Source: Zoroaster sp. YZ-2022
Lineage: Eukaryota; Echinodermata; Asteroidea; Forcipulatida; Zoroasteridae
Direction of reading: 5' to 3'
Length of the DNA stretch: 64,000 nt
Assembly (NCBI GenBank): GCA_029582265.1
Contig: CM055816.1
Coordinates: 29,184,366 to 29,248,365, forward strand
Within the stretch, counting starts at the first letter, position 1. The number at the start of each line of letters is the position of its first letter. A program made the translations under genes and the position numbers. This document shows positions 31,500 to 41,255 of this stretch, in pieces. The notes beneath the pieces were generated by a model. It had not been told where the DNA came from. It was given only the letters and a program-made list of their open reading frames with translations, and ran no database searches.

Positions 31500-32103
31500 T
31501 GTAACAAGTAAAGACTGTTTGTGGTGACTCCATGTACAAATTCTCTTTTGAGTAGTCAATAGTTGGTGGAACCGGTTGGTAGACCTTCATGTACTGAAAA
31601 GAACTGGAGGTTACAACTCGACATTTCGAACAGTATGCTCTGATCGTCCTGAGGACGATCAGAGTATACTGATCGAAACGTCGAGTTGTACCTCCAGTTC
31701 TTTTCAGATCCTCATTTCTCCTGAGGACGATCAGAGCATACTGATCGAAACGTCGAGTTGTAACCTCCAGTTCTTTTCAGATCCTCATTTCTCCTGAGGA
31801 CGATCAGAGCATGTACTGATCGAAACGTTGAGTTGTAACCTCCACTTCTTTTCAGATCCTCATTTCTCCTGAGGACGATCAGAGCATACTGATCGAAACG
31901 TCGAGTTGTAACCTCCAGTTCTTTTCAGATCCTCATTTCTCCTGAGGACGATCAGAACATACATGTACTGATCGAAACGTTGAGTTGTAACCTCCAGTTC
32001 TTTTCAGAACTAATTATTACTACTCAATAGAGATTTTCACATGGTGTCACTGCAATTAGTCTTTACTTATCCTCTTCACCATGCAAAGCTACAAGTTTTA
32101 CCT
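31500..32103 (+). mobile_element. Head-to-head and tandem retroelement 3' regions with hammerhead-like motif
   Basis: 31508-31650 is an inverted copy (GTAAAGACTG ... AGAACTGGAGGTTACAACTC). From 31651 four to five direct units of about 73 bp follow, each with CTGAGGACGATCAGAGCATA, CTGATCGAAACGTCGAGTTG and CCAGTTCTTTTCAGATCCTC. The last unit continues into AACTAATTATTACTACTCAA ... GCAAAGCTACAAGTTTTAC. Inverted plus tandem terminal repeats are typical of Penelope-like elements; no reverse transcriptase is present. Confidence 0.75.
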
Positions 32104-33747
32104 ATTTACAGACCTACATGTAAATGGTAGAATTTTAGGAAAAAGTACAAAAAAGGTACAGTATGTATTGTATGTGGCAAATTTACACATACAATGTACA
32201 ATAATTACACATTTTTGCAGCATGTAAAAAAGAACCAGCCATTACCATCTCGGACTAGTTTTGCCCACAGCTGCCTGCCCACGCATATGTTTCACGTACT
32301 TCCATCAATAATAAACATTTGTTGCTCTGAATTCTTGAACTATTTCTTTCTCCGACTCCAGTCCAAATTTTATATCAAATTGATCGTAACGGGAGTACAG
32401 CCCCCCACGGTTACCTCGAGCAGTTCTAGATCATCGATGTCAATTTTTTTACCCTTCGAAAATAGAGATCATTCGGAGAGAAATCGCAGTCACAGAAAAC
32501 CCATTATGTATTGGAAATTTTTTATTTTTTATCATCCGGCCACTGTATTCCGTCAAAATACTGAACCAATCCCAAACAATACCTGAAATGTTGTCACTTT
32601 CATTAACAACAACCGCTTTCTGTTTTTTTATTTTATTTTGTTCTCTCTTATCCGTTTCACACTTTCCGCCCGGTCCCATTTGTCAAGTTGAGTTGCCCAA
32701 CATGGACCCCAAAACTCAACGTGACAAGTCCGTCTTGTCCGCGGTGACAGTAATCCTATGGCTGGAGGCCAGACCAGATGGCTTGATTAAATGTTATTTA
32801 TTCTCGTAATTCAACCTGCTCCAACCCACTCAAAAAATAAATTTGTTGGCCATGGTAAAAGATCCAGGTAATTACTTTGACGTGGGAAGATTGATGTTGG
32901 CTTTGAGGGATAGATTTTTAAAACTTTTTTTATTTATTTATTTTTTCTAAATAAAAATTGAACGGAGATAAGCTACCAAAGTGCAGATTTGTTTGAACAT
33001 GACTTCCAGCTCCAACTTTAAAATACTTTCTTTGATGAAAAACTGTGGTGAAAGCCTAATGTAAAAAGAAAATGCTGTGTTGTTAATCTCCTGTGGAATG
33101 GAGTAAAACCAACTGAAATGTAACACAGACCTCAGACCAGACACTTCTTCAAATGTTCAACCATGACGTTCATGTCCCCTTCAGCGCCCCACAAAATACT
33201 TGTCAGAAAATGTTTGCCGTCTTAAATTTGAAGTCTTTTCAGAGACTGAATGGTGGATTTAAGTGGAAGGGGGGAAAACCATTCATTTGTGTGTCTTAGA
33301 AATGAGTGCAGTAGGTAGAAACTCTGATGCAATGCATTGACATTGGTACATATAAAGGCAACTTTACTTTATTTTGAGAGATTTTTCTGGTCAAACTAGG
33401 AGATTTAAAAATACCCCTGCCCCCCTATATTCTCATGACAAAGGTGTAGATAGTGTACAGTGTATGAATCAACACTTGTTTACATAATGTACATTATGGA
33501 AATACAATGGATGACATCTGTGATGGAGCATTTGCAGTATTTTCCAAACAAAAATTACGTGTACAATAATTTTGTTGTTCAAAGAAATTATTTGGGAAAA
33601 CATTTTTATAGATGACGACAGAATGGCACTGTAAAGATGACCTTCTGGGATAAGACTGCCAAATTTGTAAATGAGCTAATTATTCAAACTTATACCCCCC
33701 CGCCCCCGCCCATTTTATAACTATTGGAAGTACTTAAGTTTATTTTA
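32104..33747. other. No feature recognised
   Basis: The longest ORF (32194-32586, 130 codons) has no domain. A short methionine-initiated stretch at about 32702 (MDPKTQRDKSVLSAVTVILW) is protein-like but unsupported. Poly-C near 33690. No repeat shared with the window. Confidence 0.3.
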
Positions 33748-34057
33748 CCATCCCACAATCGGTGCAATTTTTGAAACAACCCATTCAGGCCACTCCAAGC
33801 CATTAGCTGTTGCCAGTGGCCTCCTATGGTTACCCTTCTGTGCACTGTCACTCCACTGAGATTGCAGGGTAAGGTGGTCTCCCATTGATACATTGTAGGC
33901 CATACTAATATGTTCAAACATTTACAGTGGCCTTGGGTGGCACACAGTTGATTTTGTAAGATTACTTGGAAAGGACAGCAGGCTTGTACATGTATGTACT
34001 GAAGGTTGCTCAAGAACAGAATTTTGTGGATCGGAGTGGCCGCCATATGTAGGAGGG
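33748..34057 (-). mobile_element. TTAA MITE (CCCTCCTACA family)
   Basis: Right end TATGTAGGAGGG then TTAA (34058-34061). The left end is mutated (CCATCCCACAATCGG). The interior (GGCCTTGGGTGGCACACAGT; CAGCAGGCTTGTACATGTAT) is shared with 40606-40913 and 63312-63626. Confidence 0.8.
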
Positions 34058-34266
34058 TTAAAGTCTAACTCTTTTAAAATTAAGTTTCTGTTTAAAGTAT
34101 ACACATGCACAGTACTTCCTGATGACATAGGTCTATGTGGGTTTTTCCCAAGAATATTTGTCGTGGGATTTCTTTCTACATCTAAAAAATGAACATTTCT
34201 TCATCGTCATCTTTTCAGAGGTTACACACCAGGCTTAGAAGTTACAGTGGGTAAAGGTACTTTTTA

Positions 34267-34547
34267 CAGGCCTGTGATTTCTCAGGATTTTTTTTTTTTT
34301 CCCCCCTCAAATCTCCCTTTGCCTCAAAATGTTCTTGAAAGAAGAGAAGTAGCAACCAAGGAAAGAAAGAAGTAGCCTGTATTGTGACCAAACCTCTAGT
34401 TTCTTGTTTGTGGGGATGTGGAGAGTTTGTAAATCCAGAGTTTAACATCCAGGAGGTTTAATGGGGTTTGTCCTCTAGACCAAAGGGAGACCCAGGACTG
34501 CATTTTTCAGGATTTTTTTTACCTAAAGTTGTCAAATCACACCCCTG
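34267..34547. mobile_element. hAT-like MITE (CAGGCCTGTGATTT / AAATCACACCCCTG)
   Basis: Inverted ends with TGTGATTT in common. The body contains AAGAAGTAGCCTGTATTGTG, TTTCTTGTTTGTGGGGATGT and the CTCTAGACCAAAGGGAGACC block. Copies at about 50981-51262 and 62640-63087. The ends resemble the element at 150-383. Flanks CTTTTTA and ATTTTA give only a doubtful duplication. Confidence 0.6.
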
Positions 34548-35563
34548 ATTTTAAGGCATCCTTGGTTTCATTATCCCCCCCCCCCCAAAAAAAGAAGATA
34601 GGTCTATATAATGTAATAATAAAAGGCTGCGCATTCCTTTGATCCTGTGTAATGATTATTGATACAGTCAAACGTTTGGCTGTTTGCCAAATGTACAAAC
34701 CTTCAGACACAAAATAGTGTGAAAAGAAAATGTGAAGAATTCCACGGTTAAGATAAAGCAGTTTGGGAGTGGACAGAGATGGAGAGAGACAGAGCGAGGG
34801 AGAGAGAGAACGAACGAGCGAACGAGCGAGCCAAAAATAAATGGCGGCATGCTTGATTTCATTCAATGGTAAATGACGCCTAGAAAGTACATGTGTGCGA
34901 TCTACCCGGGCATTAAATTGAGGTCAGAGAAGTTCAGCAGAGATTCTTGACCCATCGTGGATTCGGGAGCCGGCAAAGAAGAAATTTAGTGGAATGAAAT
35001 TCCTGGGTGCAAGCTAAGCATCGCAGTATTATATTTGCTAGCAACACATGTACATCTGGTTGTCTTTTGGACGCCATGTTTACTAAATGGAAATCCTGTT
35101 TTATTTGTAAATAAACACAATGCAGAAGAAGTATTGGAAGTTAAACATTTGGACACCTTGTTGAAAAAACAAAATAAATGAATGAATAAAGGAATGAATA
35201 AATGAATGAATAAATAAAAATACAATTTGGATGCAATCTTTTCAAATCTTGTGTTGTACACTGGCGAGCAGTAGTTCTCAGCTCCAATTGCATACGTCAT
35301 TAAATCACTTGTAATTGCCTAATTAAGGATGAATTGCCTAATTCAGGATGAAGAAAGTTTGTTGAATTGAATTGAATGAATTGAATTAAACGTTGCCACT
35401 GATTGTTGCCTTGCTGAAAGAAAGGTTGGTAGATGGTACAGATTTTTAAATATTTTACAAAAAGGTTTACAATAAATTTGACATAATATTTCCGATTTTC
35501 TCTAAAATGAAAGCAGACGAAATCATTTCTCGGGATGATTGATATAAAACATTGTACAAACAT
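34548..35563. other. Mostly single-copy, with two repeat fragments
   Basis: GAGAGAGA/GAGCGAACG-rich patch at 34770-34830; a copy of the TTTGGACGCC block at about 35060-35165; (GAATAAAT)n-like run at 35170-35220. The dispersed TTTCTCTAAAATGAAAGCA motif is near 35499. ORFs of about 104 codons here are AT-rich and unsupported. Confidence 0.4.
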
Positions 35564-36260
35564 TTCATTCATTTCATTTATTGATTTCACAGGTAGAAAA
35601 ACAAATAAACACAAATTTACATTAAATTAGCAGAAACAGAAACAAAGGTAGCACCCCTGAAGGATTACAAAACAGTAAACTACATAAATTACTGTGGAGT
35701 TGATCTCCTGATGCTACCATGTAGGAAGCAAACAAACATTGAATCACACAAAGAACGATAAACAACATGGCTTTAGGCACACTTTGAGATTTATAAAAAC
35801 AATACTAAAATAAAAATATAAAAAGTTAATACCACACAGTTTGAGTTATGGCATCTCCTAGGCCAGGGACTACTAAATGTTTTCTAAGTGAATTAATAAA
35901 TAAAGATAAACCATAAATAACTGTTTCTTTAACATCTGCTGGTAGCACCTCCCATAATCTTGGAAATCTATAAAAAAAGAGAATGATGAGCAGCATTGGA
36001 CCTTGCCATTTGAAAAACTTAACAACTTCAGTGTGTCTACGATTAACAGGGATGAGATCAATAGGAATGTCAAATTTATTATATAAATATCGTTTCGGTT
36101 TGCGGTAACACCATGTGTTTATCTCAACTAACGTGAAGCTGAGATACAGGTTCTGAAAAGAACCGTATCGCACAACTCGTATCTCAACCTTCGTTAAGTG
36201 AGAAAGGTTCAAGGGAGAACCAATTTCGGGCAACTCGTTTTTCTCTACTGTCGCTAAGTG
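35564..36260 (-). mobile_element. LINE 3' end, minus strand (tail, UTR and end of ORF2)
   Basis: On the minus strand: an ORF end, a UTR with ATGTAAATTTGTGTTTATTT, and a tail of AATGA/AATGAAATGAA. The longest of three related copies, and the uninterrupted reference for the MITE insertions at 1257 and 55683. Confidence 0.8.
35826..36233 (-). pseudogene. C-terminal fragment of a non-LTR retrotransposon ORF
   Basis: A 135-codon open stretch ends at the start of the LINE UTR. It contains FFYRFPRLWEVLPADVKE and LFINSLRKHLV, matching the form of the C-terminal 'LWN-LP-I ... F---L' region seen after the reverse transcriptase in many LINEs. No catalytic motif is included, so it is a truncated remnant. 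Clade not determined. Confidence 0.5.
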
Positions 36261-36680
36261 AGAAATATGGTTCAGGGAGAACCATGGGGACTAAACATTT
36301 AATAGCAAATACAATTGAAAGGAAATGAATTCTATTACATCAGGCATGTAAATCTTTCGATAACGAAATGTTGCAGGGCGTCAACATTGAAAATTTTACA
36401 TAATAATTTCAGTTTTCTTTAAAATTCAGATAAAAGATCATATCCCACATTCCCAGGATGGTTGATACATGGACATGTGTAGATGTGAACAAACTATACA
36501 CCAAGTAAGTCATTCGATAACAAAATGTTGCTGGTCGGCAAGTCGGCAACGTTTTGTTAGTTCAACATAATAATTCCTGTTTTCTCTAAAATGAAAGCAC
36601 TTCAGATGGAATCATTTCTCAGGGAATCATTTCGCAAGGAGTGTACCAACTTTCTACTGAGTATGTCTTTCAGATAATAA

Positions 36681-37099
36681 CCCTCCTGTTGATTGATCAT
36701 TTAGGGACAAGGGCCAAAGTCATGGTACAGCCAAGCCTTTGAGAAGCCAGATCAGGCCCAGGCTTTCCCCCTGCCAACTGGCCTACATGTATATAATGAG
36801 CTCTGCTTGCCTGGGCTAAGCCCTCCAGAAGCCCAGGTTATGTTGATTGGCAGGTACTGTATTGTTACAGGATTAGGGCTCACAAAAGACAATTAGGAGG
36901 CCAGGTAGCCTAGTCCTGGCCAGGCTTCTCAAAGGCTTGGCTGTACCATGACTATGGCTCTCCTTCCTTAGTATCAATCAAATGGTTTTGAATGATAAAG
37001 GTACACATGCATGTACTATACTACCATTCATAAAAACACAGTTGTCTAGTTTTGAATGGTGTGTCAACTTTCTGACAAATTGTACTGAGTCTAGGAGGG
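36681..37099. mobile_element. TTAA MITE (CCCTCCTG / CTAGGAGGG)
   Basis: Left CCCTCCTGTTGATTGATCAT after ATAA; right CAATCAAATGGTTTTGAATG ... CTAGGAGGG before TTAA (37100-37103). The subterminal motif matches the element at 1257. Interior contains an inverted pair AAGCCTTTGAGAAGCC / GGCTTCTCAAAGGCTT. Confidence 0.75.
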
Positions 37100-37115
37100 T
37101 TAATTACATATCGTC

Positions 37116-38207
37116 GCAGTTTTCACAAAGTGACACATTCGTCCATGTCGTGGTAAAATCGCATTGCGAGAAATAAGCGATTGAAGTTGGTCAAGTTTTA
37201 AAACCGCATTTTAATCTCAAAGATCATTATTTTTTAATTGGTTAGAAAGCAGAAATCTCAAATGATACGTAACTGTATTCGTTTTGTAGAGGAAAATAAC
37301 TATGAACGAGCAACAACTTATAAACCAAACAGTCACGTCGTGAAAACTGCACACGTTGTTGTCAAGTTTTCACGAACTGACGTTTCCCGTGCATTAGTAC
37401 ACGCGTCAACTTCGTGGAACACACGTGTGGCGTGATCGAATTGTGTCACTTCGTGAAAACTTAAAAACATGCGAACTAATCCTCCAGCATCCATTCATGG
37501 GATGATCCTCCAGCAGTCTACTTAAGCAGCAGCATTTTCCAGAGTCCGGCATTCTCCTGAGGACGATCAGTGCATACTGATCGAAACGTCGAGTTGTACC
37601 CCCAGTTCTTTTCAGAACTAATTACTACTCAATTGAGATTCCACATGGTGTCACCGCAATCAGTCTTACTTATCATCCTCACCATGCAAAGCTACAAGTT
37701 TTACTTAAAAACATGCCGTTCGCATAAAATACGTATGCAGTAATACATGCACAAGGCTGCGATTGGTCACTTTGTGAAAACTTAAAACCACAGTTGACTT
37801 CAATTTTACAAAAACTTCATTACTTTAATTAGAAAACTAGATAGTTTTGAGGATTAAAACTTTAAACTCAGGCCTGTTTTGGTGAATTTTGTTCTTTGTA
37901 TAAAACATTCTGCCTTACTTCTCAAAAACCTTATCACATTATATCATTGGAAAGCTTACATATGGGCCTACATTTTTATCAAAGTTTTGACCCCCACCAA
38001 CCTTTTGGAAAAAAATGGTGTAGGCCTACAGATGTTGTGTAAGAATTGATTTATTTCATCGGACGCCAGAGTCCCATATTCTACAGGGCTGAGTTTAAAG
38101 GGTTAAAACTTGGTGAAATGAAAGACAGTATTTGAAGTCCAAACATTGACTAAACTCATTTTAAAAAAAGAAAGATTTTTAGCCATAAGTCACTTCGTGA
38201 AAACTGC
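37116..38207. mobile_element. DNA element with GCAGTTTTCAC ends and repeated subterminal motifs
   Basis: GCAGTTTTCACAAAGTGAC at the left is inverted as GTCACTTCGTGAAAACTGC at the right. Several further TCACTTCGTGAAAAC-like motifs (37345, 37370, 37446, 37769) lie inside. A derivative of its right half is repeated at about 38766-38960. No target duplication seen. A retroelement 3' end is inserted at 37473. Confidence 0.6.
37473..37704 (+). mobile_element. Retroelement 3' end, 12-bp target duplication, hammerhead-like motif
   Basis: Flanked by TTAAAAACATGC at 37461-37472 and 37705-37716. Contains CTGAGGACGATCAGTGCATA, CTGATCGAAACGTCGAGTTG, TTCTTTTCAGAACTAATTAC and ends exactly at ACAAGTTTTAC, as do the copies at 10688 and 32103. 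Confidence 0.9.
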
Positions 38208-38654
38208 AATGATATGTACCCATATATAATCACCAATGCTGTACATGTACATGTGTACCTACACATGTACCCTTTAACCAGAACCAGTGATCAGCGTATT
38301 AACCTCTAGAGAACACTGTTCACATAGTGCTTTGTGTGGGACTTTTGAAGGAATTTCATATGATACAGTGTATTCTGACCACAATCAATTTTGCAATGGT
38401 TCTCATATCTGTACCTGCATTCCTTATTATACACTGCCGGATCTTGTTACTGTCAGCAAGCAACTACCCGGAATATTTGCCTTTCAATAATTTCCTCACA
38501 TTGCACACCTTGACCCCCTTCCTTATCATCCCCACAAACATCAATCAACCGACCCCCAAAGTCATTTACTGGGCACTTACTTTTCTTTTTAATTGGGGAA
38601 TATGTAGGGGAGATCAAGGGAAGGATTGAAATGGATGTTACCATTTTGTGGAAG

Positions 38655-38973
38655 GGGGGATGTTGTTGGGGAACATGGGATAAAAATGAGGGATGGAGAG
38701 CTGAACTTGTAGGATACATGTATTATGTTACATATGTATTATATTACATTATTTTCCCTGGTAATTTCACTTCGTGAAAACTTAAAACCACAGTTGACTT
38801 CAATTTTACAAAAACTTCATTACTTTAATTAGAAAACTAGATAGTTTTGAGGATTAAAACTTGGTGAAATGTAAGATAACAGTATTTGAAGTCCAAATAT
38901 TGACTAAACTCATTTTCCAAATAAATATGATTTTTTAGCCATCCGTCACTTCGTCTTTTAGTTGGGGAACATG
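38655..38973. repeat. Local duplication (GGGGAACATGGGATAAAAAT block)
   Basis: The block GAACATGGGATAAAAATGAG followed by GATGGAGAGCTGAACTTGTA occurs at 38671 and again, split by a transposon, at 38965-38973 plus 40070-40150. Confidence 0.85.
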
Positions 38974-40069
38974 CAGAGATGCCAACATACACGATTTGGG
39001 CGTAGCAAATACGATTTTGAGCCGTGAATACGACTCTACGATAATACTTCATTGAAATACGCTAAACAAGCCGCCCCAGTATAACTGTATATAGTTACAA
39101 TACAAGCAAACAATGAATGAACTATTAAGTGGAAATAAAAATGATGAAAAATAATTTTAAAAATTAAAAAACAAAACAACCTTTTAAATATAAACCGCAG
39201 TGGTGGTAAAAAGCATCGTTTTTATGATGGATACCGGCGCATTACAAATGTTCATTATTATTATTATTATTAGAATTCACATGATTATGTACGTATCACA
39301 CACAAGCGCGAGCGCGCTGGATTCGACTGCCTACCTACCACATGTACCCACCTGCGCCTGTACTGTACATCTGTACATTATTTGCAAGATCGTACCCATT
39401 GATCTCTATTACATAATGGGGAATAATGAGCATACCCGTGGGGAAATGAGGTTGTCTGTGAGGTAGCTTGTGTGTACACGTACGTGTACATATATGCGCG
39501 CATAATTGTGCTCGCGCACATGCATTACCTTTTAATTTCTCGAAGCTTCTTTGCAAGTGCGACTTCAGTGCTAGGCATGCAGGCACTGCTTACTGCGGAA
39601 TTCTGCGCTTACGGCGCATAGAATTACATGCTTTTTATGGTGCCGTAAGTGCAGAATTCTGTGGTAAGCAGCGCCATGAAATTGGGCCCAGGTGAGCTGA
39701 GCTAGGGCTAGGCCTAGCTAAGGCTATCAATTTGTTATTTGCCTTCGAGACCCCAAGAAAGAGAACAGTTAGTATTATAATCAAAATTTCTAACGTGATT
39801 GATGCATGGATTACTAATTTGGAAGATCATTATTGTGAGCTTTTTAAGATAAGATACATCTAGCATTGTTATAATTTCATAATTTTTTCATTGAGTATTT
39901 TCCTCCAATTTACTCTGCCCCCGGTCCCACTACCGCCAGCGGGGTTCACAACGAGTGCGGCGCTGACATTGCCCAAAATCCGGACATGCATTTTTTAGCG
40001 TTAGATTTTTGCGATTGTTTTTTTTCAATAGATGCTACTCTTTTTTGGAATTCAATGTTGGCATCTCTG
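38974..40069. mobile_element. 1.1-kb DNA element, CAGAGATGCCAACAT ends, 6-bp duplication AACATG
   Basis: Ends CAGAGATGCCAACATACACG and CAATGTTGGCATCTCTG are inverted repeats. AACATG lies at 38968-38973 and 40070-40075, and the paralogous uninterrupted site at 38671-38680 proves the 6-bp duplication. A 223-bp relative is at 48187. The interior holds (TTA)n, an A-rich tract and a palindrome at about 39585-39665 (GCAGAATTCTG). Confidence 0.9.
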
Positions 40070-40224
40070 AACATGGGATAAAAATGAGGGATGGAGAGCT
40101 GAACTTGTACGATACATGTATATGTTATATTATATTATTTTCTCTGGTAATGAAACCAAGGATTCTTCAAAAGTGCATTTTGCATCTACGTACATACACG
40201 TACACGTTATGTACATCATGTTGA

Positions 40225-40605
40225 ATGGAGTGCCATGGTCGAGCGGTTTAGTGCATCGGATTTGTGTTCTGATGGCTGAGTTGTCAGAATGTGGATTCGA
40301 ATCCCAACTGCGACCACGGTGCTTGTGTCCTTGAGCAAGACACTTTACCATAATTGCTTCTCTCCACCCAGGGGTAAATGGGTACCTGTGAGGGCAGAGT
40401 TGGTTGTTGTGTTTGATTAGCCCTATATGCGCTGTAATGGCAGCAATTGAGCTGTATACTCCCCAGGGAGCTGAGATGGTTTTAGGAATGATTTATGAGC
40501 CTGATGAGCAGGGGTAATAATGTAATGCGCCTTGAGCACCAGTTTGGTGGATACATGTACGTGCGCTATATAAGTCCACATTATTATTATTATTATTATT
40601 ATTAA
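40225..40605 (+). mobile_element. tRNA-headed SINE, plus strand, full length
   Basis: A box TGGTCGAGCGG and B box GGATTCGAATCC lie in the first 90 bp, then CCTTGAGCAAGACACTTTAC, the body and the tail GTGCGCTATATAAGTCCACA-(TTA)n. The tail ends in TTAA, where the next MITE begins. Confidence 0.9.
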
Positions 40606-40913
40606 CCCTCCTACACATGGAGGCCACTCCGATCCACAAAATTCTGCTCTTGAGCAACCTTCAGTACATACATGTACAAGCCTGCTGTCCTTTCCAAGTA
40701 ATCTTACAAAATCAACTGTGTGCCACCCAAGGTCACTGTAAATGTTTGAACATTAGTATGGCCTGCAATGTATCAATGGGAGACCACTTTACCTTGCAAT
40801 CTCAGTGGTGTGACAGTGCACAGAAGGGTAACCATAGGAGGCCACTGGCAACAGCTAATGGCTTGGAGTGGCCTGAATGGGTTGTTTCAAAAATTGCACT
40901 GATTGTAGGAGGG
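40606..40913 (+). mobile_element. TTAA MITE (CCCTCCTACA family) at the SINE tail
   Basis: CCCTCCTACACATGGAGGCC at the left and TTGTAGGAGGG at the right, with TTAA at 40602-40605 and 40914-40917. The interior matches 63312-63626 in opposite orientation. A 108-codon ORF starting with the sequence for MEATPIHKILLLSNLQYIHV is also present in the other copies on the corresponding strand. Confidence 0.9.
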
Positions 40914-41145
40914 TTAATGTTTGTAAGCCTGAAAAACCTGTAAAGAGAAGATGATGACATAATGTTAAGTTTTTCATGTAGATGTGGGAGGAAAATCCCA
41001 GCAAAATTATGAAGGAAAACCTAGATAATCTTTTGATTATATGTAGTTCATCCAGTATCCTGTTGGTATTAAAGTCGATATGTAATATGTGCGCGCATTG
41101 GTAGTTATGCGCATGCTTTTCACGACTTTCTGGTTCCAAAGCTGG

Positions 41146-41255
41146 CATAATAATAATAATAATAATAATAATAATGTGTGGACTTATATAGCGCACGTAT
41201 CCACCAACTAAGTGGTGCTCAAGGCGCATTCTTTTACGTGCATTACACAACACAC
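41146..41255 (-). mobile_element. SINE 3' fragment, minus strand
   Basis: (ATA)n followed by GTGTGGACTTATATAGCGCA and CAAGGCGCATTCTTTTACGT, the inverse of the variant tail present at 57240-57330. Confidence 0.85.

Noticed and set aside
34986..35614. Two 104-codon minus-strand ORFs
   Set aside because: AT-rich and Phe/Leu-rich, overlapping simple GAATAAAT-like repeats and LINE UTR; no coding evidence.
40228..40316. tRNA-Ser/Leu-like gene
   Set aside because: The A and B boxes are the head of a SINE present in several copies with a long body and (TTA)n tail, so not a stand-alone tRNA.
40606..40943. 108-codon ORF beginning MEATPIHKILLL, found in three copies
   Set aside because: The frame lies across a 310-bp MITE; conservation reflects shared ancestry of the repeat. 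No protein features, and the 34-kb and 63-kb copies start or end differently.
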